A DNA stretch of 40,096 bases from JACDQM01 sp044373315 (GCF_044373315.1 NZ_JBILQK010000032.1:1-40096), one strand, 5' to 3'; positions 6,786 through 15,596 are shown, numbered from the stretch's first letter. Translations and numbers: made by a program. The notes: generated from the sequence alone by a model not told the origin.

Positions 6786-9619
6786 GGTGTGACCTCCTCG
6801 GGAATCATCGGAGCCGGCGCCTGCAGGGCAACCAGGCGGCGCAGCGTTGGCAGGCAGGAGCCGCATTGCGTGCCGCAGCGCAGCTCGCCCTGCAGCGCGG
6901 CCAGGCGTTCGGCAGCGCTGCCGGTCTGGCGCGACAGACAATCGCGGATGCGGTCCTCGCGCACATCGAAGCAGTTGCAGACCTGCGGACTGGCCGGCTG
7001 CTGCAGGCACTGCGCCATCTCGCTGACCGGCGCCTCGGCGTTGAGCAGCCAGCGGCCATAGGGTGCGGCCGGCGCGGCGCTGCGCCAGAGCTGGGCCAGC
7101 CAGGCGCCCTCCTCACCTTCGCCGATGCGCAGCAAGGCCTGCAGGCGCGCCTGCTGGCCCTCGCCCGCCAGGCGCAGCAGGCGGCAGCGGCCGCGCTGAC
7201 TGTCGGCATAACGAAGAACCGGCGCGTCTCCAGCCTTGGCCACACCGGCCAGATCGAGCGCGGCGGCGAGACGCTGCTGCAGCTCGGCCGAGGGCCGCTG
7301 CGCGCAGGCAGCCTCCAGCATCCAGCCCTCATGACCGACGAAGACGCCTGTGCCCGTCACCGGCAGGCACTGCGCAAAATCAAACTCGGCCATCAGCGCC
7401 TGCAGGCGAGCCCGCAGCGCGGCGCCCTGGCCGGCCGGCAGCCAGGCGGCAGCGCTGACGCGCCAGGGCAACGCCACCGGCTCCACCATCACGGCGGCGT
7501 ATTTCAGCTCGGGCTGGCGCGCATCGGGGCAAAAGCGCGGCTGGGTCAGCGCATTGACACCGCTCAGCGCGCGGCCTTGCGTGTCGCGGCCGCTGAGAAA
7601 CTCGGGGCCCCAGTGCATGGGCAGCCAGGCCTGGGCGCGGCCCACGTTGTCGTCAGCCCGCAGCGGCACGATCAGCTCACCGCGGCGCGAGCGCACGCGC
7701 ACCAGGGCACCGTCCTTCAGATGGCGGCGCAGCAGGTCCTGCGGATTCATGCGCAGCGCTGGCTGCGACTCCGCCTCGAACAAGCGCGGCACCGTGCCGC
7801 TGCGGCTCATGCCATGCCATTGATCACGCAGGCGCCCGGTGGAGAGCACCAGCGGATGGCGCGCATCGGTGCTCTCGGCGGCCGGGCCGTGCGACCTTGC
7901 GACGAAGCGGGCTCGTCCATTGGCGGTCGCGAAGCAGCCGTCTTCATAGAGGCGCTTGGCGCCCTTCAGCTGGCCCTCCGGGCAAGGCCATTGCTGCGGC
8001 TGCTTCTCCAGCTTTGCGTAGGTCAGGCCGGTGATGTCCAGGTCGCGGCCGCGCGTGGCCTCGCGGTGCTCCAGCCACAGCTGCTCAGGCGACTCGAAGG
8101 CAAACAGCGAAGGCTGGCCAGGACGCAACTGCAGCTCCAGCCGACGCGCGACATCGCTGACGATCTGCCAGTCCTCGCGCGCCTGGCCGGGCGGCCGAAC
8201 GGCAGCGCGAACGCGGCTGATGCGGCGCTCGCTGTTGGTCACCGTGCCCTCCTTCTCGCCCCAGGTGGCGGCCGGCAGCAGCAGGTCGGCAAAGGCCGCC
8301 GTGGCGGTGCCGGCAAAGGCTTCCTGCAGCACGACGAACTCGCAAGCAGCAAGCGCCGCGCGCACCAGCGCCTGCTCAGGCATCGAATGCGCGGGGTTGG
8401 TGCAGGCGATCCACAGCGCCTTGATCTCGCCGCGCGCGGCGGCTTCGAACAGCTCCACCGCGGTCTTGCCCGGCGTGGCGGGCAGCGCGTCCACACCCCA
8501 AAGGCGCGCGATGTCGGCGCGGTCTTCGGCATGGCCCGGGTCGCGGTGGCCGGGCAGCAGCGTGGCCATGCCACCGGCTTCGCGCCCGCCCATCGCATTG
8601 GGCTGACCGGTCAGCGAGAAGGGGCCGGCGCCAGGGCGGCCTATCTGGCCGGTGGCCAGATGCAGATTGATCAGCGCGGTGTTCTTGGCCGTACCGCGGC
8701 TGCTCTGATTCAGGCCCATGCAGTACAGCGAGAGCGTGGCCGGCGAACGGGCAAACCAGCGCGCTGCCGTCAGCAGGTCTTCCTCGCGGATGCCGCAGGT
8801 CTTGGCGACCTGACTCGGTGTACTGGCACGCACCAGGGCCTTGAGTTCGGCGAAGCCTTCGGTGTGTTCGGCAATGAAGTCCGCATCCAGCCAGCCTTCC
8901 CACACGCAGGCATGCAGCATGCCGTTGAACAACGCGATGTCGGTGCCGGGCAGGATCTGCAGATGCAGGTCGGCCAGCTCGGCGCTCTCGGTGCGGCGTG
9001 GGTCGACGACGATGACCTTCTGGCCCTGCGGCCGCGCCTGCCGCGCGGCTTCGATGCGGCGGAACAGGATCGGGTGCGCCCAGGCCGGGTTGGCGCCGGC
9101 AATGAACAGGCAGTCGGCTTGCTCGATGTCTTCATAACTGCAAGGCGGCGCGTCGGATCCCAGCGTCTGCTTGTACCCGCTCACCGCTGCGCTCATGCAC
9201 AGGCGCGAGTTGCTGTCGATGTTGTTCGTACCGACCACGGCGCGCGCCAGCTTGTTGAATGCGTGGTAATCCTCGGTGAGCAGTTGGCCAGAGATGTAGA
9301 AGCCGATCGCATCCGGCCCATGTTCGGCGCGCACTGCCGCCAGCTTGTCCGCCACTTGCTGGCTGGCCGAATCCCAGTCCAGCGCCTGCAGGGCCGCAGC
9401 GCCACGATCCAGCCGCTGCAACGGCTGCAGCAAGCGCTGGCTCTTCAGCACTGCCGGGCTGGCCGTCAGGTGCAGCGTGGCGCCCTTGCTGCAGAGTCGT
9501 CCGAAATTGGCCGGATGCTCGGAATCACCGCGCACGCCGGTGATCTGAGCGCCATCGCTCTCGATGATGACGCCACAGCCGACGCCGCAGTAAGGGCAGG
9601 TGGAGCGTGTTTCCTGCAT
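6782..9619 (-). CDS. nasA: Assimilatory nitrate reductase catalytic subunit with BFD-like tail
   Basis: This is a cytoplasmic molybdenum bis-MGD enzyme reducing nitrate to nitrite for assimilation. The N-terminal [4Fe-4S] cysteines are C8, C11, C15 and C43 (CPYCGVGC...LCSKG). C141 in NSRLCMS is the expected Mo ligand. The molybdopterin oxidoreductase and dinucleotide-binding domains follow. Residues about 875-925 form a BFD-like [2Fe-2S] domain (VCNCFDV...CGTQCGSC), seen in NasA/NasC-type enzymes and likely to take electrons from a separate partner. No FAD/NADH-type NasB or ferredoxin gene lies nearby. There is no signal peptide, as expected for an assimilatory enzyme. The 945-residue length is normal. 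It starts 13 bases after the nirD stop and overlaps cobA by four. Confidence 0.95.
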   Translation of the reverse strand: MQETRSTCPYCGVGCGVIIESDGAQITGVRGDSEHPANFGRLCSKGATLHLTASPAVLKSQRLLQPLQRLDRGAAALQALDWDSASQQVADKLAAVRAEHGPDAIGFYISGQLLTEDYHAFNKLARAVVGTNNIDSNSRLCMSAAVSGYKQTLGSDAPPCSYEDIEQADCLFIAGANPAWAHPILFRRIEAARQARPQGQKVIVVDPRRTESAELADLHLQILPGTDIALFNGMLHACVWEGWLDADFIAEHTEGFAELKALVRASTPSQVAKTCGIREEDLLTAARWFARSPATLSLYCMGLNQSSRGTAKNTALINLHLATGQIGRPGAGPFSLTGQPNAMGGREAGGMATLLPGHRDPGHAEDRADIARLWGVDALPATPGKTAVELFEAAARGEIKALWIACTNPAHSMPEQALVRAALAACEFVVLQEAFAGTATAAFADLLLPAATWGEKEGTVTNSERRISRVRAAVRPPGQAREDWQIVSDVARRLELQLRPGQPSLFAFESPEQLWLEHREATRGRDLDITGLTYAKLEKQPQQWPCPEGQLKGAKRLYEDGCFATANGRARFVARSHGPAAESTDARHPLVLSTGRLRDQWHGMSRSGTVPRLFEAESQPALRMNPQDLLRRHLKDGALVRVRSRRGELIVPLRADDNVGRAQAWLPMHWGPEFLSGRDTQGRALSGVNALTQPRFCPDARQPELKYAAVMVEPVALPWRVSAAAWLPAGQGAALRARLQALMAEFDFAQCLPVTGTGVFVGHEGWMLEAACAQRPSAELQQRLAAALDLAGVAKAGDAPVLRYADSQRGRCRLLRLAGEGQQARLQALLRIGEGEEGAWLAQLWRSAAPAAPYGRWLLNAEAPVSEMAQCLQQPASPQVCNCFDVREDRIRDCLSRQTGSAAERLAALQGELRCGTQCGSCLPTLRRLVALQAPAPMIPEEVTP

Positions 9620-9632
9620 GGGCGGCTTCTCG

Positions 9633-10016
9633 TCAGCAGGCCTTGGCCCGGTTGCAGGGGCCGGCCTTGACGGGCTCCAGGTCGATAGCGATCGTTTCTA
9701 GTTCCTGCAAGTTCAGCATGACCTGACCCTGCTCGACGCGCACCGAAAAGCGCGGCGTGCTGCCCTCGTCCGGTTCACGCGCGCAGCCGGTAGACAGCTC
9801 GATGGTCCAGTTGTGCAGCGGGCAGGCCACAGCCGCACCGAACACGATGCCTTGGCTCAAGGGGCCAGCCTTGTGCGGGCAGCGGTCCAGCAGCGCGAAC
9901 ACCTCGTCGGCTCTGGTGCGGAACAGCGCCACCTGCGGCCCCTTGGAGCGCTGCACCCGGCGAGCGCCAAGTAGCGGAATGTCCTCGACCGCGCAAATCG
10001 TCTTCCACTCGCTCAT
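9633..10016 (-). CDS. nirD: Nitrite reductase small subunit NirD, Rieske type
   Basis: NirD is the small partner of the NADH-dependent siroheme nitrite reductase NirB. The 127-residue protein is a Rieske-like fold. Unlike the E. coli protein, it keeps all four cluster ligands: C46 and H48 in RCPHKAG, C65 and H68 in CPLHNW, so it probably binds a [2Fe-2S] centre. ATG 10016 was chosen because MSEWKTICAVEDIP is the usual family start; the longer open frame upstream runs through nirB on another frame. Only one base separates it from the nirB stop, so the two are surely cotranslated. Confidence 0.93.
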   Translation of the reverse strand: MSEWKTICAVEDIPLLGARRVQRSKGPQVALFRTRADEVFALLDRCPHKAGPLSQGIVFGAAVACPLHNWTIELSTGCAREPDEGSTPRFSVRVEQGQVMLNLQELETIAIDLEPVKAGPCNRAKAC

Positions 10017-10017
10017 C

Positions 10018-12465
10018 TCAAGCTCCCTGGAGGGCATCGAACTGACGGACATCGACCTTGGCCTTGGCGAATTCGAACCAGGGGTCGGGCTCGCCCTCCA
10101 GCGCATACTGCAGCTCGGCCCACAGTGCGCTGCGGCCCTCGGCGTCGTCGAGGATCTTCTTCTTGACGTAGTCCATGCCCACGCGCGAGACGTAGTGCAC
10201 CGTGCGCTCCAGGTACCAGCCCTCCTTGCGGTAGAGCTGCATGAAGGCACCGGTGTACTCCATCACCTCCTCGGGCGTCTTGAGCTTGACGAGGAACTGC
10301 GCCACCTCGGTCTTGATGCCGCCATTGCCGGCGATATACATCTCCCAGCCCGAGTCGACGCCGATGATGCCCACGTCCTTGATGCCGGCTTCGGCGCAGT
10401 TGCGCGGACAGCCGGAGACGGCGAACTTGACCTTGTGCGGCGCATACATGCGCCACATCGCGCGCTCCAGGTCCTTGCCCATCTGGGTGCTGTCCTGTGT
10501 GCCCATGCGGCACCACTCGCTTCCCACGCAGGTCTTCACGGTACGCAGCGCCTTGGCATAGGCATGGCCGCTGGGCATGCCTATGTCCTTCCACACGGCC
10601 GGCAGATCCTCTTTCTTCACGCCCAGCAGGTCGATGCGCTGGCCGCCGGTGACCTTGACGGTGGGGATGTTGTACTTGTCCACCGCGTTGGCGATGCGGC
10701 GCAGCTCGTCAGCCGTGGTCTCGCCGCCCCACATGCGCGGGATCACGCTGTAAGTGCCGTCCTTCTGGATGTTGGCGTGCGCGCGCTCGTTGATCGCGCG
10801 GCTTTGCGGATCGTCCTGTGCCTCCTTGGGCCAGGAAGAAATCAGGTAGTAGTTCAGCGCCGGGCGGCAGGTCGCGCAGCCGTTCGGGCTCTTCCAGTCC
10901 AGCGCCTCGTAGAGCGCGTCCAGCGAGGTCAGGTGCCGATCGAAGATCGCGTCGCGCACGTCCTGGTGGCTCAGCTCGGTGCAGCCGCAGATGGCCTTCT
11001 TCTTGGGCGTGGCCGAGTAGTCGCCGCCGGCGGTGAACATCAAGAGCTGCTCGACCAGGCCGGTGCAGGAGCCGCAGGACGCGCTGGCCTTGGTGTGCTT
11101 GCGCACCTCCTCCAGCGTGAACAGGCCCTTGTCCTTGATCGCCTTGCAGATGGTGCCCTTGGTGACGCCGTTGCAACCGCAGACCTCGTCGCTGTCCGCC
11201 ATGGCCGCGGCCTTGTTGTGGCCCTGATGGCCGACATCGCCGATATTGTTCTCGCCGAACACCAGCTTGTCGCGGATGTCAGCCACCTTGCGACCCTCGC
11301 GCAGCAGCTTGAAATACCAGCTGCCATCCACCGTGTCGCCGTACAGGCAGGCGCCGACCAACTGGTCGTTCTTGATCACCAGCTTCTTGTAGACGCCGGC
11401 GAAGGGGTCGCTCATCACGATCTCTTCGCATCCCTCGCCGCCCATGAAATCGCCGGCCGAGAAGAGGTCGATGCCGGTGACCTTGAGCTTGGTGCTGGTC
11501 TGGCTGCCCAGGTAGCGGCCGATGCCAAACTCGGCCAGATGCGTCGCGCAGACCTTGCCCTGCTCGAACAGCGGCGCCACCAGCCCGTAGGCGATGCCGC
11601 GGTGCGCCGCGCATTCGCCCACCGCGTAGATGCGCGGGTCGGTGACGGTCTGGAGCGTGTCGGTGACGACGATGCCACGCTGGCAGTGCAGGCCCGCGCG
11701 CTCGGCCAGCGCGGTGTTGGGGCGGATGCCGGCGGCCATCACCACCAGGTCGGCGGGGATCTCGGAGCCGTCCTTGAACTGCACGGCCATCACCCTGCCG
11801 TCTTTGTCGGGGATCAGCGCTTGCGTGTGGGCGCCAAGGCGGAACTTCAGGCCGCGCTGCTCCAGCGACTGACGCAGCAGCGCGCCGGCCTGGTCGTCGA
11901 GCTGGCGCTCCATCAGCCAGTCGCCGATATGCACCACGGTCACCTGCATGCCGCGCAGCATCAGGCCGTTGGCTGCTTCAAGGCCCAGCAGGCCGCCGCC
12001 GATGACGACGGCGTGCTGGTACTTCTGCGCCGCACCAATCATGGCCTGCGTGTCGGCGATGTCGCGGTAGGCGATCACGCCTTGCAGGTCCTTGCCCGGC
12101 ACTGGCAGGATGAAGGGGTCGGAGCCAGTAGCGATCAGCAGGCGGTCATAAGGCGCTTCCGTGCCGTCGTCGGCGATCACGCAGCGGCGCACCCGGTCGA
12201 TGGTCGCGACCTTCTTGCCCAGATGCAGCGTGATGCCGTGGTCGACATACCAGTCCAGCGGGTTGAGGATGATCTCGTCCAGGGTCTGCTCACCAGCCAG
12301 CACCGGGCTGAGCAGGATGCGGTTGTAGTTGGGATGCGGCTCGGCGCCGAAGACCGTGATGTCGTAGAGCTCCGGCGCGATCGTCAACAGCTCTTCCAGC
12401 GTGCGCACGCCGGCCATGCCATTCCCCACCAGCACCAGCTTCATTCTCCTGAGCGGGGCATTCAT
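10018..12465 (-). CDS. nirB: NADH-dependent assimilatory nitrite reductase large subunit
   Basis: NirB reduces nitrite to ammonium in the cytoplasm with NADH, FAD and siroheme. Order of parts: a pyridine-nucleotide-disulfide oxidoreductase module starting VLVGNGMAGVRTLEEL; BFD-like [2Fe-2S] segments with CGCNGVTKGTIC and CGSCTGL; then the sulfite/nitrite reductase half. The siroheme-[4Fe-4S] ligands are C646, C652, C686 and C690 (CVGSEWC and CPRNC, the normal spacing). The 815-residue length is typical. The start at 12465 overlaps the nrtD stop by four bases. The M8 start (MKLVLVGNG) is a possible alternative. Confidence 0.96.
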   Translation of the reverse strand: MNAPLRRMKLVLVGNGMAGVRTLEELLTIAPELYDITVFGAEPHPNYNRILLSPVLAGEQTLDEIILNPLDWYVDHGITLHLGKKVATIDRVRRCVIADDGTEAPYDRLLIATGSDPFILPVPGKDLQGVIAYRDIADTQAMIGAAQKYQHAVVIGGGLLGLEAANGLMLRGMQVTVVHIGDWLMERQLDDQAGALLRQSLEQRGLKFRLGAHTQALIPDKDGRVMAVQFKDGSEIPADLVVMAAGIRPNTALAERAGLHCQRGIVVTDTLQTVTDPRIYAVGECAAHRGIAYGLVAPLFEQGKVCATHLAEFGIGRYLGSQTSTKLKVTGIDLFSAGDFMGGEGCEEIVMSDPFAGVYKKLVIKNDQLVGACLYGDTVDGSWYFKLLREGRKVADIRDKLVFGENNIGDVGHQGHNKAAAMADSDEVCGCNGVTKGTICKAIKDKGLFTLEEVRKHTKASASCGSCTGLVEQLLMFTAGGDYSATPKKKAICGCTELSHQDVRDAIFDRHLTSLDALYEALDWKSPNGCATCRPALNYYLISSWPKEAQDDPQSRAINERAHANIQKDGTYSVIPRMWGGETTADELRRIANAVDKYNIPTVKVTGGQRIDLLGVKKEDLPAVWKDIGMPSGHAYAKALRTVKTCVGSEWCRMGTQDSTQMGKDLERAMWRMYAPHKVKFAVSGCPRNCAEAGIKDVGIIGVDSGWEMYIAGNGGIKTEVAQFLVKLKTPEEVMEYTGAFMQLYRKEGWYLERTVHYVSRVGMDYVKKKILDDAEGRSALWAELQYALEGEPDPWFEFAKAKVDVRQFDALQGA

Positions 12466-13262
12466 GCGGCGGCCTCCACATGGGCATGGCGGGTATAGAG
12501 GAAGTCGATTACTGCCTTGCGCGCGGCGATATAGCGCGGGTCTTCAGCCAGCACCACGCGATCACGCGGTCGCGGCAGGTCCACTGCGTGGATCTCGCCG
12601 ATGGTGGCGGCGGGCCCATTGGTCATCATCACGATGCGGTCGGACAGCAGCACCGCCTCGTCCACATCGTGCGTGACCATCACGACGGTACTCTGCGTAC
12701 GCGCAACGATCTTCAGCAGCTCGTCCTGCAGCTTGGCGCGGGTGAGCGCATCCAGTGCACCAAAGGGTTCGTCCATCAGCAGCACCTTGGGTTCCATGGC
12801 CAGCGCGCGGGCGATGCCGATGCGCTGCTTCATGCCGCCGGAGATTTCATGCGGCCGCTTGTTGGCAGCATGCCCCATGCCCACCAGCTCCAGTGCGGCG
12901 GCTGTGCGCTCGTGCAGCTGGCGCTTGTGTTCGCGGCCGCCGAACACCGATTCGACGCCGAGATAGATATTCTCGGCGCAGCTCAGCCAGGGCAGCAGCG
13001 AGTGGTTCTGGAACACTACCGCGCGCTCCGGGCCGGGCTCGCTGATCTCGCGGTTGTCGCACAGCAGCACGCCGCTCGTGGGCTGGAGCAGGCCGGCAAT
13101 CAGGTTCAGCAGCGTGCTCTTGCCGCAGCCCGAGTGGCCGATCAGCGTGATGAACTCGCCGCGCTGCACATCCAGATTGATGTCGCGCAGCGCATGGAAG
13201 CTGCCTTTGCGGGTGCTGAACACCATCTCGGCGGCCTGCACGGCGATGAATGCTCTGATCAT
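12462..13262 (-). CDS. nrtD: Nitrate ABC transporter ATP-binding protein
   Basis: This is the ATPase of a nitrate/nitrite (taurine/sulfonate-type) importer. Motifs: Walker A GHSGCGKST, the signature ISGGMKQRIGIARAL, Walker B VLLMDEPFGALD and the switch histidine in VMVTHDVDEA. The family trait NHSLLPWLS, with EN[IV]YLGV, is typical of nitrate transporters. At 266 residues it is the short NrtD/NasD form, without the solute-binding extension of cyanobacterial NrtC. It lies four bases after nrtB and overlaps nirB by four (ATGA). Cyanate or other anions are conceivable substrates, but the operon settles on nitrate or nitrite. Confidence 0.93.
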   Translation of the reverse strand: MIRAFIAVQAAEMVFSTRKGSFHALRDINLDVQRGEFITLIGHSGCGKSTLLNLIAGLLQPTSGVLLCDNREISEPGPERAVVFQNHSLLPWLSCAENIYLGVESVFGGREHKRQLHERTAAALELVGMGHAANKRPHEISGGMKQRIGIARALAMEPKVLLMDEPFGALDALTRAKLQDELLKIVARTQSTVVMVTHDVDEAVLLSDRIVMMTNGPAATIGEIHAVDLPRPRDRVVLAEDPRYIAARKAVIDFLYTRHAHVEAAA

Positions 13263-13266
13263 GGTC

Positions 13267-14157
13267 TCAGTCCTCGAAAGAGAAGCGCTTGGCTATGCTG
13301 ATCAGCAGCCACTCCAGCAGCAGACCCACGATGCCGATCACGAAGATCGCGATGATGATGTGGGCCACATTGAGGTTGTTCCACTCGTCCCAGACCCAGA
13401 AGCCGATGCCCACGCCGCCGGTCAGCATCTCGGCCGCCACGATCACCAGCCAGGCCGTGCCAACCGACAGGCGCACGCCGGTCAGCATGTAGGGCAGCAC
13501 CGCGGGGAAGAGGATCTTGGTGATGACCTTCCACTCGCTGAGCTTGAGCACGCGCGCCACGTTCAGGTAGTCCTGAGGCACGCGCTGCACGCCCACCGCG
13601 GTATTGACCACCATCGGCCAGATCGAGCAGATGAAGATGGTCCAGATCGCGGCCGGGTTGGCGCTCTTGAAGACCAGCAGTCCGATCGGTAGCCAGGCCA
13701 GCGGCGAGACCGGCTTGAGGAGGCTGATCAGCGGCGATACCATGCGGTTGGCGAACTCGAAGCGGCCGATGATGAAGCCCAGCGGGATGCCCACCGCCGC
13801 GGCCAGACCAAAGCCCAGCGCCACGCGCTGCAGCGAGAACAGGATGTTCCAGCCTATGCCCTGGTCGTTCGGACCCTTGCTGTAGAAGGGATCGGAGAAC
13901 AGCTTGACGGCGGCCTCCCAGGTCTGCAGCGGTGTCGGGAAGCTGCCTCCTTTCTGCGTCAGCACGGCCCACACAGCGACCAGCAGGGCCAGACCCAGCA
14001 CCGGCGGCAGCACGCGCATCCAGACGGCGCGCCAATCGATGCGCAACACTGCCGGCGCGCGCGCCGCCGGGGCGTTCACCTTGGCCGTTGTCGGCGCGGC
14101 AGCCTCAGTGGCCGCATCCAGCGCCTCGCGGGGGGAATGAAAGACTGCACTGACCAT
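13267..14157 (-). CDS. nrtB: Nitrate ABC transporter permease
   Basis: This is the membrane subunit of the nitrate importer (BPD transporter family). A 45-residue Ala/Pro-rich cytoplasmic lead precedes the first membrane helix (VLPPVLGLALLVAVWAVL). Five more hydrophobic segments follow. The coupling helix that docks on the ATPase lies around EWKVITKILFPAVLPYMLTG. I chose ATG 14157, which has AGGAG seven bases upstream on the minus strand; a GTG at 14178 in frame would add seven residues and abut the nrtA stop. The protein is 296 residues. The gap to nrtA is 21 bases. Confidence 0.92.
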   Translation of the reverse strand: MVSAVFHSPREALDAATEAAAPTTAKVNAPAARAPAVLRIDWRAVWMRVLPPVLGLALLVAVWAVLTQKGGSFPTPLQTWEAAVKLFSDPFYSKGPNDQGIGWNILFSLQRVALGFGLAAAVGIPLGFIIGRFEFANRMVSPLISLLKPVSPLAWLPIGLLVFKSANPAAIWTIFICSIWPMVVNTAVGVQRVPQDYLNVARVLKLSEWKVITKILFPAVLPYMLTGVRLSVGTAWLVIVAAEMLTGGVGIGFWVWDEWNNLNVAHIIIAIFVIGIVGLLLEWLLISIAKRFSFED

Positions 14158-14178
14158 GCTGGGCTCCTGCTGCGGCAC

Positions 14179-15435
14179 TCAGGCCCGGACCTTGAAGGAG
14201 TCGGCGTACTTGGCGGGCTCCTTGCCATCCCAGACCACGCCGTCGATGAACTTGCTGCTGCGCATCGGGTCTTTGGGCACATTGACCTTAAGCGCGCTGG
14301 CGGCCTGCTTGTAGAGCTCGATCTGGTTGATCTGCCTGGCCACGCCCAGGTAGTCCGGGTGCTCCTTGATCAGGCCCCAGCGCTTGTGCTGGGTGAGGAA
14401 CCACATGCCGTCGGACAGGAAGGGAAAGTTCACCAGCCCGTCGTTGAAGAACTTCATATGGTTGGGGTCATCCCAGGTCTTGCCCAGGCCGTTCTGGTAG
14501 CGGCCCAGGATGCGCTGGTTGATCGCGTCGACGCCGGTGTTGACATAGCTCTTGTCGGCAATGGTCTCGGCCATCTTCAGCTTGTTCTGCAGGCCCGCGT
14601 CGATCCAGCGGCTGGCCTCCAGCACGGCCATGATCACGGCGCGCGCGGTGTTCGGATACTTCTTCACGAAGTCACCCGTGGTGCCCAGCACCTTCTCCGG
14701 ATGGTCCTTCCAGATGTCCTGCGTGGTAGCGGCCGTGATGCCGATGCCGTCCATGATGGCGCGGTGGTTCCAGGGCTCGCCGACGCAGTAGCCGTCCATA
14801 TTGCCGACGCGCATATTCGCCACCATCTGCGGCGGCGGCACGGTGATGACTTTGGCGTCCTTGAGCGGATTGACGCCCGAAGCGGCCAGCCAGTAGTACA
14901 GCCACATCGCATGCGTGCCCGTGGGGAAGGTCTGCGCAAAGGTGTATTCGCGCTTCTCGGTGGCCATCAGCTTGGCCAGCGAGGCACCGTCCACCGCGCC
15001 CTTGTCGGCCAGCTTCTTCGACAAGGTGATGGCCTGGCCGTTGTGGTTCAGGTTCATCAGCACGGCCATGTCCTTCTTGGGGCCGCTGACACCCTGGTGC
15101 ACGCCGTAAACCAGGCCGTACAGCACATGAGCCATGTCGAGCTCGCCGTTGACGAGCTTGTCGCGCACGCCGGCCCAGGAGGCTTCCTTGGTGGGAATGA
15201 TCTTGATGCCGTACTTCTTGTCGAAGCCCAGCACCGAGGCCATCACCACGCTCGCGCAGTCGGTCAGCGGAATGAAGCCGATCTTCACTTCCTCCTTCTC
15301 GGGCTTGTCCGAGCCGGCGGCCCAGGCGCCAGGCGCCAGGCCAGTCACGGCCGCAGCCGCACCACCGACCAAGAGCTTGCGACGCTCTTTACTCATGGGA
15401 CCACCTTCCTTCTTCGCAGCGTTCACGGCAGACAT
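14179..15435 (-). CDS. nrtA: Nitrate ABC transporter substrate-binding protein, Tat-exported
   Basis: This is the periplasmic nitrate/nitrite receptor of the importer. A twin-arginine signal lies near the N-terminus (ERRKLLVGG, then a hydrophobic run ending AWA). The mature part begins KIGFIPLTDCASVVMAS, the hallmark of NrtA/NasS/CynA-type proteins. The Tat signal argues against it being NasS, the soluble cytoplasmic nitrate sensor of the same fold. ATG 15435 has GGAGG upstream; a second ATG at 15396 (MSKERRK) also has a good site and would give a more usual Tat leader. Length is 418 residues. It is the first gene of the operon, with a leader of about 134 bases. Confidence 0.93.
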   Translation of the reverse strand: MSAVNAAKKEGGPMSKERRKLLVGGAAAAVTGLAPGAWAAGSDKPEKEEVKIGFIPLTDCASVVMASVLGFDKKYGIKIIPTKEASWAGVRDKLVNGELDMAHVLYGLVYGVHQGVSGPKKDMAVLMNLNHNGQAITLSKKLADKGAVDGASLAKLMATEKREYTFAQTFPTGTHAMWLYYWLAASGVNPLKDAKVITVPPPQMVANMRVGNMDGYCVGEPWNHRAIMDGIGITAATTQDIWKDHPEKVLGTTGDFVKKYPNTARAVIMAVLEASRWIDAGLQNKLKMAETIADKSYVNTGVDAINQRILGRYQNGLGKTWDDPNHMKFFNDGLVNFPFLSDGMWFLTQHKRWGLIKEHPDYLGVARQINQIELYKQAASALKVNVPKDPMRSSKFIDGVVWDGKEPAKYADSFKVRA

Positions 15436-15456
15436 GGATCGATTCCTCCGGGTCAG

Positions 15457-15527
15457 AAAAACAAAAAGGACAAAGGCGTCGCGATCTGCACCGCCCATGG
15501 GGCAGCACTGATCGGACGCCTTTGTCC
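15457..15527 (-). terminator. Leader terminator (attenuator) of the nitrate operon
   Basis: On the minus strand GGACAAAGGCGTC (15527-15515) pairs perfectly with GACGCCTTTGTCC (15480-15468), 13 pairs. TTTTTGTTTTTCT follows at once. The 34-base loop has further pairing (CGATC with GATCG). It lies upstream of nrtA and downstream of the sigma-54 promoter, so it would stop transcription before the operon unless prevented. Its 5' arm contains the second ANTAR-type hairpin, so the two structures are mutually exclusive. Confidence 0.85.
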
Positions 15528-15569
15528 TAGAACCTTGTCGAGAGCGAGGCCTACGCCGTTGCAGGCCTC
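15514..15569 (-). promoter_or_regulatory. ANTAR-protein RNA target: two hairpins with A1/G4 hexaloops
   Basis: Hairpin P1 (15569-15546) has a nine-pair stem (GAGGCCTGC with GTAGGCCTC, one G-U pair) around the loop AACGGC. Hairpin P2 (15527-15514) has a four-pair stem (GGAC with GTCC) around the loop AAAGGC. Both loops are six bases with A at position 1 and G at position 4, the defining pattern of RNAs bound by ANTAR antiterminators such as NasR and EutV. An 18-base linker separates them. P2 lies within the terminator's 5' arm, so protein binding would prevent termination. The cognate gene, nasT, lies about 115 bases upstream. Confidence 0.85.
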
Positions 15570-15580
15570 AGCCAAGAACT

Positions 15581-15596
15581 AGCAGGAGCCGTGCCA
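15581..15596 (-). promoter_or_regulatory. Sigma-54 promoter of the nitrate operon
   Basis: The minus strand reads TGGCACGGCTCCTGCT from 15596 to 15581. The consensus is TGGCACG, N4, TTGC; the only box mismatch is C for the first T of the -12 element, and the GG and GC doublets are correctly spaced. The predicted start is about 15569, exactly the first base of hairpin P1. Sigma-54 control under nitrogen limitation is the known pattern for nas operons. Confidence 0.72.

Noticed and set aside
6776..12498. Two very long plus-strand open frames (up to 964 codons) opposite nasA, nirD and nirB
   Set aside because: Antisense shadows of strongly recognised genes; compositions are Ala/Arg/Gly/Gln-rich with no domain.
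14179..15435. NasS (cytoplasmic nitrate sensor) instead of NrtA
   Set aside because: A twin-arginine signal and position with nrtB and nrtD favour the periplasmic receptor.
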